64,000 nt of DNA from Virgibacillus oceani (GCF_014638995.1 NZ_BMFR01000013.1:36106-100105), one strand, 5' to 3'; positions 24,236 to 33,350 are shown, numbered from the stretch's first letter. Program-made: numbers and translations. Notes: a model not told the origin generated them from the letters alone.

Positions 24236-25480
24236 TTAAAGCTCCCCCTTGTTTTGCAAAAGCTGCTTCATCAGTTCTTCCTGGTTGTAAAATAAGCGTG
24301 TATTATGCTGATCTTTAATTGTATTAACATTTTCTTTGTAACGTACAATAAAGGAGGCTTCGGATATAGTTGGCGTCGAATCCAAACTTGTGATGACACG
24401 GTATCCCAGTTCTCTTAATTCCTGAGCTGCAGTCAATGCTTCTCGCTGTTTTGCTGGTGTATACAAAATCATAATGTCAAGAGGTGATGTTTTCTTGGAG
24501 AAAAGCCCTTCTCCCTCCATTGCATCAAAAATAGCATCAACATCGCAGGCAAACCCAATTGCCGGTAAGTCCGTGTCAAATTGTTCCGCTAACGTGTCAT
24601 ATCTTCCGCCCATAAGAACGGGTTTTCCAAAATTTTCAACAAAGCCCTGAAAAATAATTCCCGAATAATAATCCATATGGTTAATTAATCCCAAATCAAA
24701 CGAAACAAATTCCTCCAGTCCGTAAATCTTTAACAGTTCATACACTTCAATTAGATTGCTTAACGTATAATTCATTCGTTCATTCAGGATTACCGTTCCC
24801 GCACGTTTCATTACGTCTTCCGGTCTTCCGTATAAGAATGGTATTTGCTGTAAGGCGACTTTGACGTCTGTATGGATAGATAGCGTTTCAAGAAATGGTT
24901 TTAATTCCGAAAAGTTTTTTGCCTGTATCATTTGCTGCAGCTGAGAAGTGTTCTGTTCCGAAATGTTTATTTGCTTTAGCAATTCCTTGAAAAATCCTGC
25001 ATGGCCAATTTCTAATTTAAATTTTTTAAATCCTAAGTCGCTTATAGTTTGTATGGCTAATGCAATGATCTCCGCATCCAGTGGAGGTGTATTTTGGCCA
25101 AAGTTTTCAATACCTGCCTGTGTATGTTCCTTTTTATCCTGCTGCTCAATGGAATTACGAAAAACATTTGAAATGTAATAGAATCGCTTTTCACCTGATG
25201 GGATTTGTTTATTTGTTGCAATGATTCGTGTAATAGGTATTGTTACATCTGGACGCAGTACTAACACTTTACCAGTCGGATCGATAACCTTTATCATTTC
25301 ATCACGATTAACCGTTCCTGTGATTGTTTTGTACAAATCATACTGCTCAAATGTAGGTGTCTGAATTTGTTGATAACCATAAGTGGAAAATCGATCTTTA
25401 ATTTTTGCCAATAGATGCTCTCTTCTTTGGTAATCTTCAAGACTGATGGTATTCATACTTTCAAAAACATCCAATTGCAT
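24236..25480 (-). CDS. hisZ: ATP phosphoribosyltransferase regulatory subunit HisZ
   Basis: 414-residue HisRS paralog that activates short HisG and gives histidine feedback. Class II motif 2 region (VLRPDVTIPITRII ... EKRFYYISNVFRN) and the HisRS-like histidine-binding block (YYSGIIFQGF, GGRYDTLAEQFDTDLPAIGFACDVDAI) are present. It lacks the C-terminal anticodon domain proper of HisRS, which favours HisZ over HisS, as does its place before hisG. GGGAG precedes ATG 25480. First gene of the operon. Confidence 0.93.
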   Translation of the reverse strand: MQLDVFESMNTISLEDYQRREHLLAKIKDRFSTYGYQQIQTPTFEQYDLYKTITGTVNRDEMIKVIDPTGKVLVLRPDVTIPITRIIATNKQIPSGEKRFYYISNVFRNSIEQQDKKEHTQAGIENFGQNTPPLDAEIIALAIQTISDLGFKKFKLEIGHAGFFKELLKQINISEQNTSQLQQMIQAKNFSELKPFLETLSIHTDVKVALQQIPFLYGRPEDVMKRAGTVILNERMNYTLSNLIEVYELLKIYGLEEFVSFDLGLINHMDYYSGIIFQGFVENFGKPVLMGGRYDTLAEQFDTDLPAIGFACDVDAIFDAMEGEGLFSKKTSPLDIMILYTPAKQREALTAAQELRELGYRVITSLDSTPTISEASFIVRYKENVNTIKDQHNTRLFYNQEELMKQLLQNKGEL

Positions 25481-25501
25481 CTAAAAATCTCCCATCTATT
25501 A

Positions 25502-25524
25502 CTTTATTGCTTTATCACTTTATT
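25502..25524. promoter_or_regulatory. Three 8-bp direct repeats after the his promoter
   Basis: CTTTATT, CTTTATC and CTTTATT at 25502, 25510 and 25518. They lie just downstream of the predicted his transcription start, a typical repressor position. The minus-strand reading is ATAAAG repeated three times. Confidence 0.45.
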
Positions 25525-25542
25525 TAATTAAAGTTTTATAGT

Positions 25543-25571
25543 ATTCTAATATTTAACGAAGAAATTGTCAA
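25543..25571 (-). promoter_or_regulatory. SigA promoter of the his operon
   Basis: On the minus strand TTGACA (25571-25566), 17-base spacer, TAGAAT (25548-25543). Near-consensus. No T-box or attenuator structure is seen in the short leader. Confidence 0.8.
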
Positions 25572-25592
25572 CATAGAAAGGAAGATTTTTAA

Positions 25593-26390
25593 ATGTTTGA
25601 TTACCATGTGCATAGTAATTTTTCGGCAGATTGCGAAACAGCAATGGAAAAAAGTATCGATAAAGCCATTGAATTGGGTTTAAAAGAAATTTGTTTCACG
25701 GATCATATCGATTATGATTATCCAGATCCGTCCATTACCTTTGACCTTGATTTGCCAACATATAGTAATAAGATCGAGCATTTAAAGGAAAACTATTCGA
25801 ACAAAATTACGGTTAAAAAGGGAGTAGAGATTGGTGTGCAGCCCGATCTTTTGCCAAGGTATGAACAGTTAATGAACAACGACTGGTTCGATTTTGTGAT
25901 CTGTTCCATGCACACGACAGAAAAGAGGGACCTGCATTCTGGGGAATTTTTTAAAGATAAATCAATTGATGAAGCATATGCTGCATATTACAATGAATTA
26001 TTATACTGTGTAAAAAATTACCGAGGGTACAATATTCTTGGCCATATTGATTTAGTAAAAAGATATACGAAAGGAAAAGCAGACAGTGAGCATCATGACA
26101 TAATATCGCAAATCTTTGATGAAATCATTCCTGCGGGTAAGGGTATTGAACTGAATACATCGGGGGTTAGGTACGGATTAGATGGCGGGATGCCCAGTGT
26201 CGATATATTAAAGCTTTATAAGGAAATGGGCGGAGAAATCTTGACGCTTGGATCTGACTCACATAACGAGGCATCAATTGCATTTAATTTTAAAGAATCT
26301 CTAACATTACTGCAGCAAATTGGGTTCCGGTACATTACTACCTTTGAAAAAGGGGAACCGGTATTTCATCCAATAGCAAGCCTGAAATAG
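25593..26390 (+). CDS. hisJ: Histidinol-phosphatase, PHP family
   Basis: 265 residues. PHP-domain metal motif: DYHVHSNFSADC at the N-terminus, CFTDHIDYDYP, ICSMHTTEKRDLHS, ILGHIDLVKRY and a C-terminal TLGSDSHNEASI. It removes phosphate from histidinol phosphate, the one step missing from the adjacent operon, and is transcribed divergently from hisZ over a 112-bp shared region. GAAAGGAAG precedes the ATG. Membership of HisJ/HisK is clear from the motifs and context. Confidence 0.9.
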   Translation: MFDYHVHSNFSADCETAMEKSIDKAIELGLKEICFTDHIDYDYPDPSITFDLDLPTYSNKIEHLKENYSNKITVKKGVEIGVQPDLLPRYEQLMNNDWFDFVICSMHTTEKRDLHSGEFFKDKSIDEAYAAYYNELLYCVKNYRGYNILGHIDLVKRYTKGKADSEHHDIISQIFDEIIPAGKGIELNTSGVRYGLDGGMPSVDILKLYKEMGGEILTLGSDSHNEASIAFNFKESLTLLQQIGFRYITTFEKGEPVFHPIASLK

Positions 26391-26501
26391 TTATCGTTAC
26401 ACGTAATTGTCATAAAGTTTTCCTTAACATTTGCGGTATTAGAGGAGACTCGATGATATAATAAAGAGTAGAACAAATTTTAGCTATAGCTGGTGTATGC
26501 A

Positions 26502-26879
26502 ATGAAACAAGTAAAGAAAGTGCTTTTAATCACAGGAGGATCAATCTCCTTCGTATTAGGTGTTTTAGGTATTGTTCTGCCACTTCTGCCAACAACGCCA
26601 CTGCTGTTGTTGGCAGCGGCATGTTTTGTGAGAAGTTCGGATAAATTATATCAATGGCTGATAACCAATAAATACGTTGGATCATATATAAGAAATTACC
26701 GGGCAGGCAAAGGGATTCCATTAAAGGCAAAAATCAGTGGTGTCCTGGTATTATGGGTTTCAATGGGCTATACTATTTTATTTGTTGTCCCATTAGCCGT
26801 GGTCAAGGTACTGTTAGTCTTAATAGCGGCATATTTTACTTGGTTCATTTTAAAACAAAAAACATTAGAAAGAAGCTAA
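26502..26879 (+). CDS. YbaN-family (DUF454) inner membrane protein
   Basis: 125 residues from ATG 26502; a GTG at 26493 is possible. Three membrane segments: about 10-32 (GGSISFVLGVLGIVLPLLPTTP, the conserved DUF454 turn), 72-92 and 95-115. AACFVRSSDKLYQWL is the other conserved block. Function unknown across the family. The ribosome site is weak. 22 bp upstream of the hydrolase gene and probably co-transcribed with it. Confidence 0.82.
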   Translation: MKQVKKVLLITGGSISFVLGVLGIVLPLLPTTPLLLLAAACFVRSSDKLYQWLITNKYVGSYIRNYRAGKGIPLKAKISGVLVLWVSMGYTILFVVPLAVVKVLLVLIAAYFTWFILKQKTLERS

Positions 26880-26900
26880 TTTATCGGGGGAGCAAGACAG

Positions 26901-27719
26901 TTGACAAAGAAACATATTATACAACTATCATCTTTATTAATTATTGCAGTGAGTATCATTGCAATTACCTATATGCCGGAGCGGGCAAAGTCGGAGCCAA
27001 ATAAAACACCGCCGACTGTTTTTGTCCATGGATATAAAGGAACTTATAATTCGTTCGGGAACATGCTGGAACGATTTGAAAACCACGGATGGGGAAATAA
27101 GGCATTGGTTTATTATGTATCCCAAGATGGTAAGCTTAGGGTGTATAACCTAAATAAAGGGAAGCGGGAGCCTATTCTGATTCAAGTCATTTTTCAGAAC
27201 AACCGCGCAAGCTTTGAGGATACGTCTGCATGGCTTGCAAGTGTATTACGGCATATGAAAACCACATATGAAATTGATTCAGTAAATATAGTAGGGCATT
27301 CGATGGGCGGCTTAGTATCATTAAAGTATCTGGAAGATTATCATGATGCTGATCTTTATCCAATAACGGATAAGCTGGTCACGATAGGCAGTCCATTTGA
27401 TGGGGTTTACAGTGATTTTTACTTTCAAATTAATCGTGACGTAGCGGCAACTGATCTCAAACCAAACTCTGCCGCGTTGAAACTGCTCAAGATTAACAAT
27501 AAGGATCTTCCGGAAAATGTCCGTGTATTGAGCATTGGTAGCACTGGTGATCATGTAGCAGTGCCAGAAAGTGTGAAGGCATTACGAATGATTATACCTG
27601 GGGATCAATTGACTGAGAAAATGATAGAAAATACGCATTTGGGCCATAGCGAACTGCATGAAAGTGAACATGTAGATAAGCTGATCCATTCTTTTCTGTG
27701 GCAAGAACAGGCAGAATAA
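26901..27719 (+). CDS. Extracytoplasmic alpha/beta hydrolase, DUF915 type
   Basis: 272 residues. An N-terminal hydrophobic segment (about 5-24) acts as signal anchor or signal peptide. The oxyanion region is VFVHGYKGTYNSF, the nucleophile elbow is VGHSMGGLVSL, and candidates for acid and base are D in GSTGDHVAVPES and H in NTHLGHSELHES. Lipase-like fold of the DUF915 family common in Gram-positives; substrate unknown. The start is TTG 26901 with GGGGGAG upstream. Confidence 0.83.
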   Translation: MTKKHIIQLSSLLIIAVSIIAITYMPERAKSEPNKTPPTVFVHGYKGTYNSFGNMLERFENHGWGNKALVYYVSQDGKLRVYNLNKGKREPILIQVIFQNNRASFEDTSAWLASVLRHMKTTYEIDSVNIVGHSMGGLVSLKYLEDYHDADLYPITDKLVTIGSPFDGVYSDFYFQINRDVAATDLKPNSAALKLLKINNKDLPENVRVLSIGSTGDHVAVPESVKALRMIIPGDQLTEKMIENTHLGHSELHESEHVDKLIHSFLWQEQAE

Positions 27720-27767
27720 CTTACAATAAGTATGAATAAGGAATATAGCGATAAAGGAATGATTTAG

Positions 27768-28691
27768 GTGGTAAATGATCATCATACGTACGAAAAATTA
27801 ATACAACTTACATCAGCAGAAAATGTGATGGTTAATGAACACTTAAACAATCATACGTATACACATTTAGGTGGTAAGGCTGATTATTTCGTGACACCGG
27901 AAACATATGAGCAAGTCCAGAATATTGTTAAACTGGCAATCAAAGGACAATTGCCATTCACACTTTTGGGTAACGGATCGAATTTGATTGTAAAAGACGG
28001 CGGTATCCGCGGAATAGTGTTGAACCTGAAGCAATTGTCATCGATAACTACGAACGGTTCGACCATTGTTGCACAAAGCGGGGCACGTATTATTGATACT
28101 TCTCGTGAAGCATTAGCACATGAATTAGCTGGATTAGAATTTGCTTGCGGCATTCCCGGTTCTGTCGGTGGTGCCTTGTTCATGAATGCTGGTGCATATG
28201 GCGGCGAAATCAAGGACGTCCTGGAAAGTACAGTTGTAGTCGACCGGGAAGGAAACCTATTGACACTATCCGCTGATGAATTGGACTTGAAATACCGTTC
28301 AAGCAATATACCTGATAATGGCTACATTGTACTTGAAGCAACGTTTTCATTAAAGAACGGAAAGTACGATGAAATTAAAGCAATAATGGATGATTTAACG
28401 TTTAAAAGAGAGTCTAAACAGCCATTGGAATATCCTTCATGTGGCAGTGTTTTCAAACGTCCGCCAGGATACTTTGCTGGAAAGCTTATCCAGGACAGCG
28501 GTCTGCAGGGCAAGCAAATTGGCGGTGCACAGGTATCCGAGAAACACGCCGGATTCATTGTAAATAAGGAAAACGCTACTGCTGCAGAATACATTGATTT
28601 AATTCATTATGTGCAGGATACCGTTAAAAATAAGTTCGGTGTTCGTCTGGAGCGTGAAGTGAAAATTATAGGTGAGGATTTGAATAAATAA
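27768..28691 (+). CDS. murB: UDP-N-acetylenolpyruvoylglucosamine reductase
   Basis: FAD enzyme making UDP-MurNAc for peptidoglycan. 307 residues, type IIb layout. FAD-binding landmarks are LGGKADYFVTPET, TLLGNGSNLIVKDGGIRG and GIPGSVGGALFMNAGAYGGE. The catalytic serine loop is PSCGSVFKRPPGYFAGKLI, followed by VSEKHAGFIVN. GTG 27768 start with AAAGGA upstream. In B. subtilis murB is in the spoVE/divIB cluster; here it stands alone, as in several other bacilli. Confidence 0.94.
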   Translation: MVNDHHTYEKLIQLTSAENVMVNEHLNNHTYTHLGGKADYFVTPETYEQVQNIVKLAIKGQLPFTLLGNGSNLIVKDGGIRGIVLNLKQLSSITTNGSTIVAQSGARIIDTSREALAHELAGLEFACGIPGSVGGALFMNAGAYGGEIKDVLESTVVVDREGNLLTLSADELDLKYRSSNIPDNGYIVLEATFSLKNGKYDEIKAIMDDLTFKRESKQPLEYPSCGSVFKRPPGYFAGKLIQDSGLQGKQIGGAQVSEKHAGFIVNKENATAAEYIDLIHYVQDTVKNKFGVRLEREVKIIGEDLNK

Positions 28692-28697
28692 ATGAAT

Positions 28698-28736
28698 GCT
28701 GAGGACAATTAAGCTACTTTTGTTCTCAGCTTTTTT
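28698..28736 (+). terminator. Terminator after murB
   Basis: Stem GCTGAGGACAA / TTGTTCTCAGC with one mismatch, then six Ts. Confidence 0.8.
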
Positions 28737-29384
28737 CATAATTAAAGGTAAGGTTTTCATAATGTTTTGGTATTCGCAATCATAATAGCTGTATTTATAG
28801 CTTTCCGGAATAATAGTGGACATTAAACGTAAAAAAAGAAACAATACAAACACACACATGAAAAAACATTCTAGTCAAAGTGATGAAGGAGTCCATTATG
28901 GTAAGGGAGAGCACAGAGATTTTAATAATGGCTGATTCCATTAAGTTCACTAAACCTAATTCTTCAATTTGCTTTTTGTTTCATTAGTAAAAGGTGGGTG
29001 AAAAAACGGGAGATTAAGGAATATGATTAGTGTGAGTTCGAAATAAGGTTTAATATTTTTAATGATGATTGAGCATTTTGAAAATGGCCGATATCGAACC
29101 CTAAATATATAACAGAGCGTATGTACTTAAGTTAATGGGAAAAATTCAATGATTGATCGTTTTTTGAGTCGTTTCGTAAAAGGCTCCTTGCAGAATTAAC
29201 AAACAGGTAAAAAGGTAGTGATTATTTAATTTACATCTATTATAATTAACATAGAGCCAATTAATAAAAGAAATAAAAATAAATAATATCTTTAAGTAAT
29301 AGGGTGCAATTATGAAACAAAGGACCTGTACTTAATACCGCCTAATCAAGTTAGATGGTTTAAGAAAAGAAAAAGGGGATTCAA
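28737..29384. other. Gene-poor stretch of about 650 bp
   Basis: AT-rich, no long plausible frame on either strand. One short frame at 28898-28987 (29 residues, starting MVRESTEIL) has an AAGGAG six bases before its ATG, but nothing else supports it. The stretch may be a decayed gene. I see no repeats or clear RNA structure. Confidence 0.4.
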
Positions 29385-29588
29385 ATGGTTGGTACAGTAG
29401 TTGTTGGATATACTTTTATAGCTTTAGCAGGATTAATTTGTGTGTTTTTATCGGTATTATCGGCTATTTACGCCATAAGTTATAGTTTAAATCAAAAAGG
29501 TAAACAAAAGTTTAAGGGTCTGGCTTTTACTTCTGCAATATTAACAGCAATAGCTTACTTTATATTGATATTTATTTTAGATGCTTAA
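29385..29588 (+). CDS. Small two-helix membrane protein
   Basis: 67 residues, with hydrophobic segments at about 6-30 and 46-64 and a short basic loop (NQKGKQKFKG) between them. A good ribosome site, AAAAGGGG, precedes ATG 29385 and a strong terminator follows, so this is likely a real gene. I do not recognise the family. The layout is like the small DUF4190/YggT-sized helical hairpins, but no motif decides it. Confidence 0.6.
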   Translation: MVGTVVVGYTFIALAGLICVFLSVLSAIYAISYSLNQKGKQKFKGLAFTSAILTAIAYFILIFILDA

Positions 29589-29643
29589 TTGGCTATTATG
29601 ATAATCAACTATACTACAATCGGCCGTTTGCTGAAGTTATATA

Positions 29644-29690
29644 AAAGGATCATCCATTTAGTTAGGACCAATATGGATGATCCTTTATTT
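29644..29690. terminator. Bidirectional terminator
   Basis: Long stem AAAGGATCATCCAT (29644-29657) / ATGGATGATCCTTT (29673-29686) between the small membrane protein gene and ehuA. Confidence 0.85.
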
Positions 29691-29758
29691 CTTGTTGCTT
29701 AGGAAACTATAAAATGGAAACTTAACAATTTATATTAAATTGACAGTCAGCCAAAATA

Positions 29759-30529
29759 TTATTTTCTAAACCTGTGTAAAAAGCTTTGCAGCCGTTCATT
29801 TTCCGAATGCTCAAGTACTTGACTAGGAGGACCCTGCTCAGCAATTACTCCATTGTCTAAAAATAGAACGCGGTCCGCAACATCTAATGCGAAATCCATT
29901 TCGTGAGTAACGAGAACCATTGCCATTTCGCCTTCTTTTGCAATATCACGAATTACCTCAAGTACTTCACCGACAAGCTCAGGGTCAAGTGCAGATGTTA
30001 CCTCGTCAAACAACATGATTTTTGGCCGCATAACTAATGCGCGCGCCATCGCCACACGCTGCTTTTGTCCACCTGAAAGCTGGCTTGGATAGTTGTCTAG
30101 TTTATCCCCTAAACCAACTTTTTCAAGCATTTCAATCGAATGCTTTTTGGCGGTTGCTTTGTCTTCTTTTTTAACCTGTACAGGTGCTGTCATACAGTTT
30201 TCCAAAATCGTCATGTGCGGGAAAAGGTTGAAATGTTGAAATACCATCCCAATATCTCCGCGCACTTCACGTAAATGTTTTTCATTGGCAGGTACAAGCT
30301 GACCGCCTTTTTCCATTTGCCAAAGGTTTTTGCCATCAACGATAATGCTGCCGGAAGTTGGTTCTTCCAATGTCATCAGCATACGGATAATGGTTGTTTT
30401 ACCGGATCCACTTGGGCCAATAACGGCAACCTTTTCTCCAGGTTTAATATCTAAATCTATTCCTCTTAGTACACTAACATCGCCAAACGATTTATGGACA
30501 TCTTTATACATAACAATTGGTTCTGTCAT
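29759..30529 (-). CDS. ehuA: Ectoine/hydroxyectoine ABC ATPase
   Basis: 256 residues. Polar amino acid type ATPase: Walker [11 protein letters not shown]-loop [10 protein letters not shown], signature [15 protein letters not shown], Walker [13 protein letters not shown] (D-E-V where most relatives have D-E-P), H-loop [16 protein letters not shown] precedes ATG 30529. Last gene of the ehu cluster but separated from ehuD by 338 bp of repeats, so its expression may rely on read-through or on a promoter brought by the repeats. Confidence 0.85.
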   Translation of the reverse strand: MTEPIVMYKDVHKSFGDVSVLRGIDLDIKPGEKVAVIGPSGSGKTTIIRMLMTLEEPTSGSIIVDGKNLWQMEKGGQLVPANEKHLREVRGDIGMVFQHFNLFPHMTILENCMTAPVQVKKEDKATAKKHSIEMLEKVGLGDKLDNYPSQLSGGQKQRVAMARALVMRPKIMLFDEVTSALDPELVGEVLEVIRDIAKEGEMAMVLVTHEMDFALDVADRVLFLDNGVIAEQGPPSQVLEHSENERLQSFLHRFRK

Positions 30530-30566
30530 TACGTCCCAGCTCCTTCTTGGATTGATCAGCTAAATG

Positions 30567-30892
30567 TTTACTTAGCACATTTCAAGCGTTCTACGGTCCC
30601 TTGCTTATGCGTTCATTTCTGTCTAGTTGCACGTGGGCTAGCGACTGCAGGCATAGTCAATTGGCATTCCGAGCGCTAAACCCGTGCGCTCTGCAGCCCC
30701 TTGACTATGCCCTCCGTCGCTGGGCGAGCCCGCTGCACTTTTCCCTACCCAGTCGCCTCTGCTTTTGATACATCTAGCTCCGGCTCCTAGAAGCTGCCGT
30801 CATAAGCAATGGACACTTCAAGCGCTAAAACCATGCGCTTTACGGTCCCTTGCTTATGCGTCCGCTTCTACCCAGTCGCCTCTGCTTTTGAT
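30567..30892. repeat. Mosaic of inverted-repeat modules between ehuD and ehuA
   Basis: Two long imperfect hairpins of the same design: 30650-30676 / 30686-30711 (GGCATAGTCAA...GAGCGC) and 30801-30825 / 30835-30858 (CATAAGCAATGGACA...AGCGC). Each has the loop TAAACCCGTG or TAAAACCAT. A half-module ACGGTCCCTTGCTTATGCG occurs at 30593-30612 and again at 30843-30860. The direct repeat TACCCAGTCGCCTCTGC... occurs at 30746 and near 30869. The right end runs into the ehuD coding sequence. Confidence 0.85.
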
Positions 30893-31590
30893 ATTGGTTT
30901 ACTCCCTGTTGGTGCTTTTTTGTCGAAGCGTCGGTTCATTTTACGTTCCAGTTTATTAATTAGAATTGCTGATGGGTAGCTTAAGATTAAGAATAGGATA
31001 GCTACGATGGTTAAGGGCTCTAAATATCTCCAGTTTTCCGCCCCAAAGTTATTTGCCATCTGCAATATTCCTACGACACCAATAGTAGATGCTAGCGGAA
31101 CCTCCTTAAACATGATAATTAAATAGTTTCCGAGCATTGGAATGGTAGGAGGGATCGCTTGTGGCAGAATAATTTTAGTCCATTTTTTCCCCGTTGAAAA
31201 ATTTAATGCCCTGGACGCTTCCCATTGTCCTTTATCAACACTATCAATTCCTGATCGGTATACTTCACCGATATACGTACTATAATGGATGCCCAGTCCT
31301 AGAACGGCACTTGTAAAAGGGCTAAGCGTCATTCCAATTCCAGGTACCATTGGCCACGCATAATAAATAAAGAATAACTGTACAAGTGGTGGTGTAGATC
31401 GGATGAACTCCATGATCCAAAGTAATACCCATCTTATCAATTTAATAGGGATTCTTCGGACGAATGTCCAGATAAATCCAAAGACTAAAGCGAATAGGTA
31501 ACAAGCAATGGTTAGTCCTATTGTAATACCAAGACCTTCTAATACGTAAGGGAAAGCTTCAAGGAATATATCCCAGCTCCAATTACTCAT
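30868..31590 (-). CDS. ehuD: Ectoine/hydroxyectoine ABC permease EhuD
   Basis: 240 residues, His/Glu/Gln/Arg-type permease with five membrane helices. The conserved EAA-like loop is about SVDKGQWEASRALNFSTGKKWTKIILPQAIPP. Overlaps ehuC by 4 bp. The last codons, beginning at about KPIS and ending KAEATG, are written in repeat DNA shared with the copy at 30746-30770, so the tail was probably replaced when the repeat inserted; the transmembrane core is complete. Confidence 0.85.
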   Translation of the reverse strand: MSNWSWDIFLEAFPYVLEGLGITIGLTIACYLFALVFGFIWTFVRRIPIKLIRWVLLWIMEFIRSTPPLVQLFFIYYAWPMVPGIGMTLSPFTSAVLGLGIHYSTYIGEVYRSGIDSVDKGQWEASRALNFSTGKKWTKIILPQAIPPTIPMLGNYLIIMFKEVPLASTIGVVGILQMANNFGAENWRYLEPLTIVAILFLILSYPSAILINKLERKMNRRFDKKAPTGSKPISKAEATG

Positions 31591-32249
31591 TGACTAGCCA
31601 CCCCTTTCTTAGATGCGCTTTCCATTTTTTTCGTTAACCAAATGAATGGTAAAGCAATAATAAAGTAGAATACGAGTACTAACAGATAAACGGTTGGTGC
31701 TTGAGATAGGTCAGAGCTTCGTAAAATGTCCCCATAATATAGAATGTCTGTCATACCAATTAAAGAGACAAGGGATGTAGATTTTAACATTAAGATGAGA
31801 TAGTTACCGAATTCCGGAAGCATCATACGAACCGCTTGAGGGAAAATAACGAGTCTCATGCGTTGAAAGCGTGACATATTTAGTGCCGTTGCAGCTTCCG
31901 ATTGCCCTTTTGCTACAGACAAAATGGAACTGCGGACGATTTCAGACATATATGCACCATAGTTTAACGAGATTGCTAGTACGCCAGCCCAAAAATCACT
32001 GCCTATTTCGATCCCAAATAAGATTGGCAATGCATAGTAAAGCCAAAATAATTGCACGATCAATGATGTCCCGCGAAATATCTCAACATAAAAACCGGTG
32101 ATTTTACGAAGAATTACATTATTTGAAAGACGACAAAATCCGGCAATAAAGGCCATTAAGTATCCAAGGACTATCGAGGCAAGCAGGACCTTAATGGTAA
32201 TTTCAACCCCTTTTATCAAGACAGGAAAAACATCAACAATAGCATCCAT
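31587..32249 (-). CDS. ehuC: Ectoine/hydroxyectoine ABC permease EhuC
   Basis: 220 residues, same permease family as EhuD. EIFRGTSLIVQLFWLYYALP and the coupling loop SVAKGQSEAATALNMSRFQRMRLVIFPQAVRMMLPEFGNY are typical. Forms the membrane pore with EhuD. AAAGGAG-like sequence precedes ATG 32249. Confidence 0.85.
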   Translation of the reverse strand: MDAIVDVFPVLIKGVEITIKVLLASIVLGYLMAFIAGFCRLSNNVILRKITGFYVEIFRGTSLIVQLFWLYYALPILFGIEIGSDFWAGVLAISLNYGAYMSEIVRSSILSVAKGQSEAATALNMSRFQRMRLVIFPQAVRMMLPEFGNYLILMLKSTSLVSLIGMTDILYYGDILRSSDLSQAPTVYLLVLVFYFIIALPFIWLTKKMESASKKGVASQ

Positions 32250-32350
32250 GGTTTATCACTCCTTTTTTGATAGCTTCTTCAATAGTATGCGCAAGAATAA
32301 ATAAGAAAGTTGTACATCAAAAGAAGGGTTAAAGCTCTGAAAGCAAAATG

Positions 32351-32389
32351 AAAGGGTCAGACCCCCTTAGGTGAGGGAGCCGGACCCTA
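32351..32389. repeat. Palindromic GGGTCAGACCC repeat between ehuB and ehuC
   Basis: AGGGTC-A-GACCCC followed by a second complementary arm GGACCCT; same family as the 8.9-kb palindrome. May form a stem-loop in the ehu mRNA after the binding-protein gene, a place where such structures often set the ratio of binding protein to permease. Confidence 0.6.
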
Positions 32390-32411
32390 TGGAGTCTGTC
32401 GCTAATTAAAT

Positions 32412-33293
32412 TTAATACTGTTCGCCGCTGCAAACTCCCTCAGTTGTAATATCTTTTGGAACAGAATTTCCTTCAGCACTAAAACCGTTTGCTTCTAATA
32501 TTTCATTAACAGTTCCATCTTCTTTTAATTTTGCCAGCTGTTCATTATATGCCTCACGCAGTTCATCATTATCCTTATGAAATGCTGCTGCACCATAGCT
32601 TGGAATACCTTCAATATCTGGCTGTTCAAAATCCTCTACAAATTCAAGCTTGTCATTTCCAGAAGACTCTAAAGCCATTTTCACAGTCATTTCAGTACCA
32701 GTTGTTGCATCAGCACGGCCAGACTCCACAGCTGAGAATGTTGCTGGAATATCTGAGGCACTTTGGATTTGTTTATCCTCCACACCTTCATGTTTTACAT
32801 ATTCATTTTCTGTGGCGCCGGACATGATTGAAACTGTTGCACCCGATTCCGCGATATCTTTATAGCTGTGCAGGTCCTTAGGGTTTCCTTTTTGAACAAT
32901 TAGTCCTTCACCATACATCATTTCCGGTTCACCGAAGTCTGCGTTTTCACAACGATCCGGGTTAATAGCCATCCCCGCTGTAATGACATCGAATTTTCCT
33001 GCATTTAATCCGGGAATAAGCTGGCCGAATTCAGATAGTTTTCCTTCTATCGTATCAATACCCATTTCTTTAAAAACAGCTGTTGCAATGTCTACTGCTG
33101 CACCCTTCAATTCACCATCTTCCTGATATGCATATGGTTTTTCATTTGCAAAACCGACTGTTACGGTACCTTTATCTTTCAGTTCTGCTAATTTACCCTC
33201 ACCATCGCCACTAGCATCATCTGAACCACATGCCACAAGCAGGATAATGGAGAAACTAAATACCGCCATAAGTATAATTTTCTTCATTTCCAA
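32412..33293 (-). CDS. ehuB: Ectoine/hydroxyectoine-binding lipoprotein
   Basis: 293 residues. Signal peptide with lipobox LLVAC (Cys22). Solute-binding fold of the amino acid class: TVGFANEKPYAY, then FDVITAGMAINPDRCENADFGEPEMMYGEGLIVQKGNPKDL split by the hinge. The CENADFGEP block and the trailing CSGEQY tail are characteristic of the EhuB group as I recall it. Brings in ectoines as compatible solute or carbon source. First gene of ehuBCDA, behind a promoter that carries a 30-bp palindrome. Confidence 0.85.
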   Translation of the reverse strand: MEMKKIILMAVFSFSIILLVACGSDDASGDGEGKLAELKDKGTVTVGFANEKPYAYQEDGELKGAAVDIATAVFKEMGIDTIEGKLSEFGQLIPGLNAGKFDVITAGMAINPDRCENADFGEPEMMYGEGLIVQKGNPKDLHSYKDIAESGATVSIMSGATENEYVKHEGVEDKQIQSASDIPATFSAVESGRADATTGTEMTVKMALESSGNDKLEFVEDFEQPDIEGIPSYGAAAFHKDNDELREAYNEQLAKLKEDGTVNEILEANGFSAEGNSVPKDITTEGVCSGEQY

Positions 33294-33320
33294 AAAGACC
33301 TCCCTTTTATTTTGAAAAAA

Positions 33321-33350
33321 GCATTAAGTAAAATAATGTTTATTTAATGC
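33321..33350. promoter_or_regulatory. Palindrome over the ehu promoter
   Basis: GCATTAAGTAAA (33321-33332) and TTTATTTAATGC (33339-33350) form a near-perfect inverted repeat. On the minus strand a promoter TTGACC (33359-33354), 17 bases, TTATTT (33336-33331) overlaps it, so a repressor or osmotic regulator could act here. The remaining 350 bp up to panE hold no gene I can support. Confidence 0.5.

Noticed and set aside
28599..28859. 86-codon minus-strand frame after murB
   Set aside because: Overlaps the murB end and its terminator in antisense and lacks a ribosome site.
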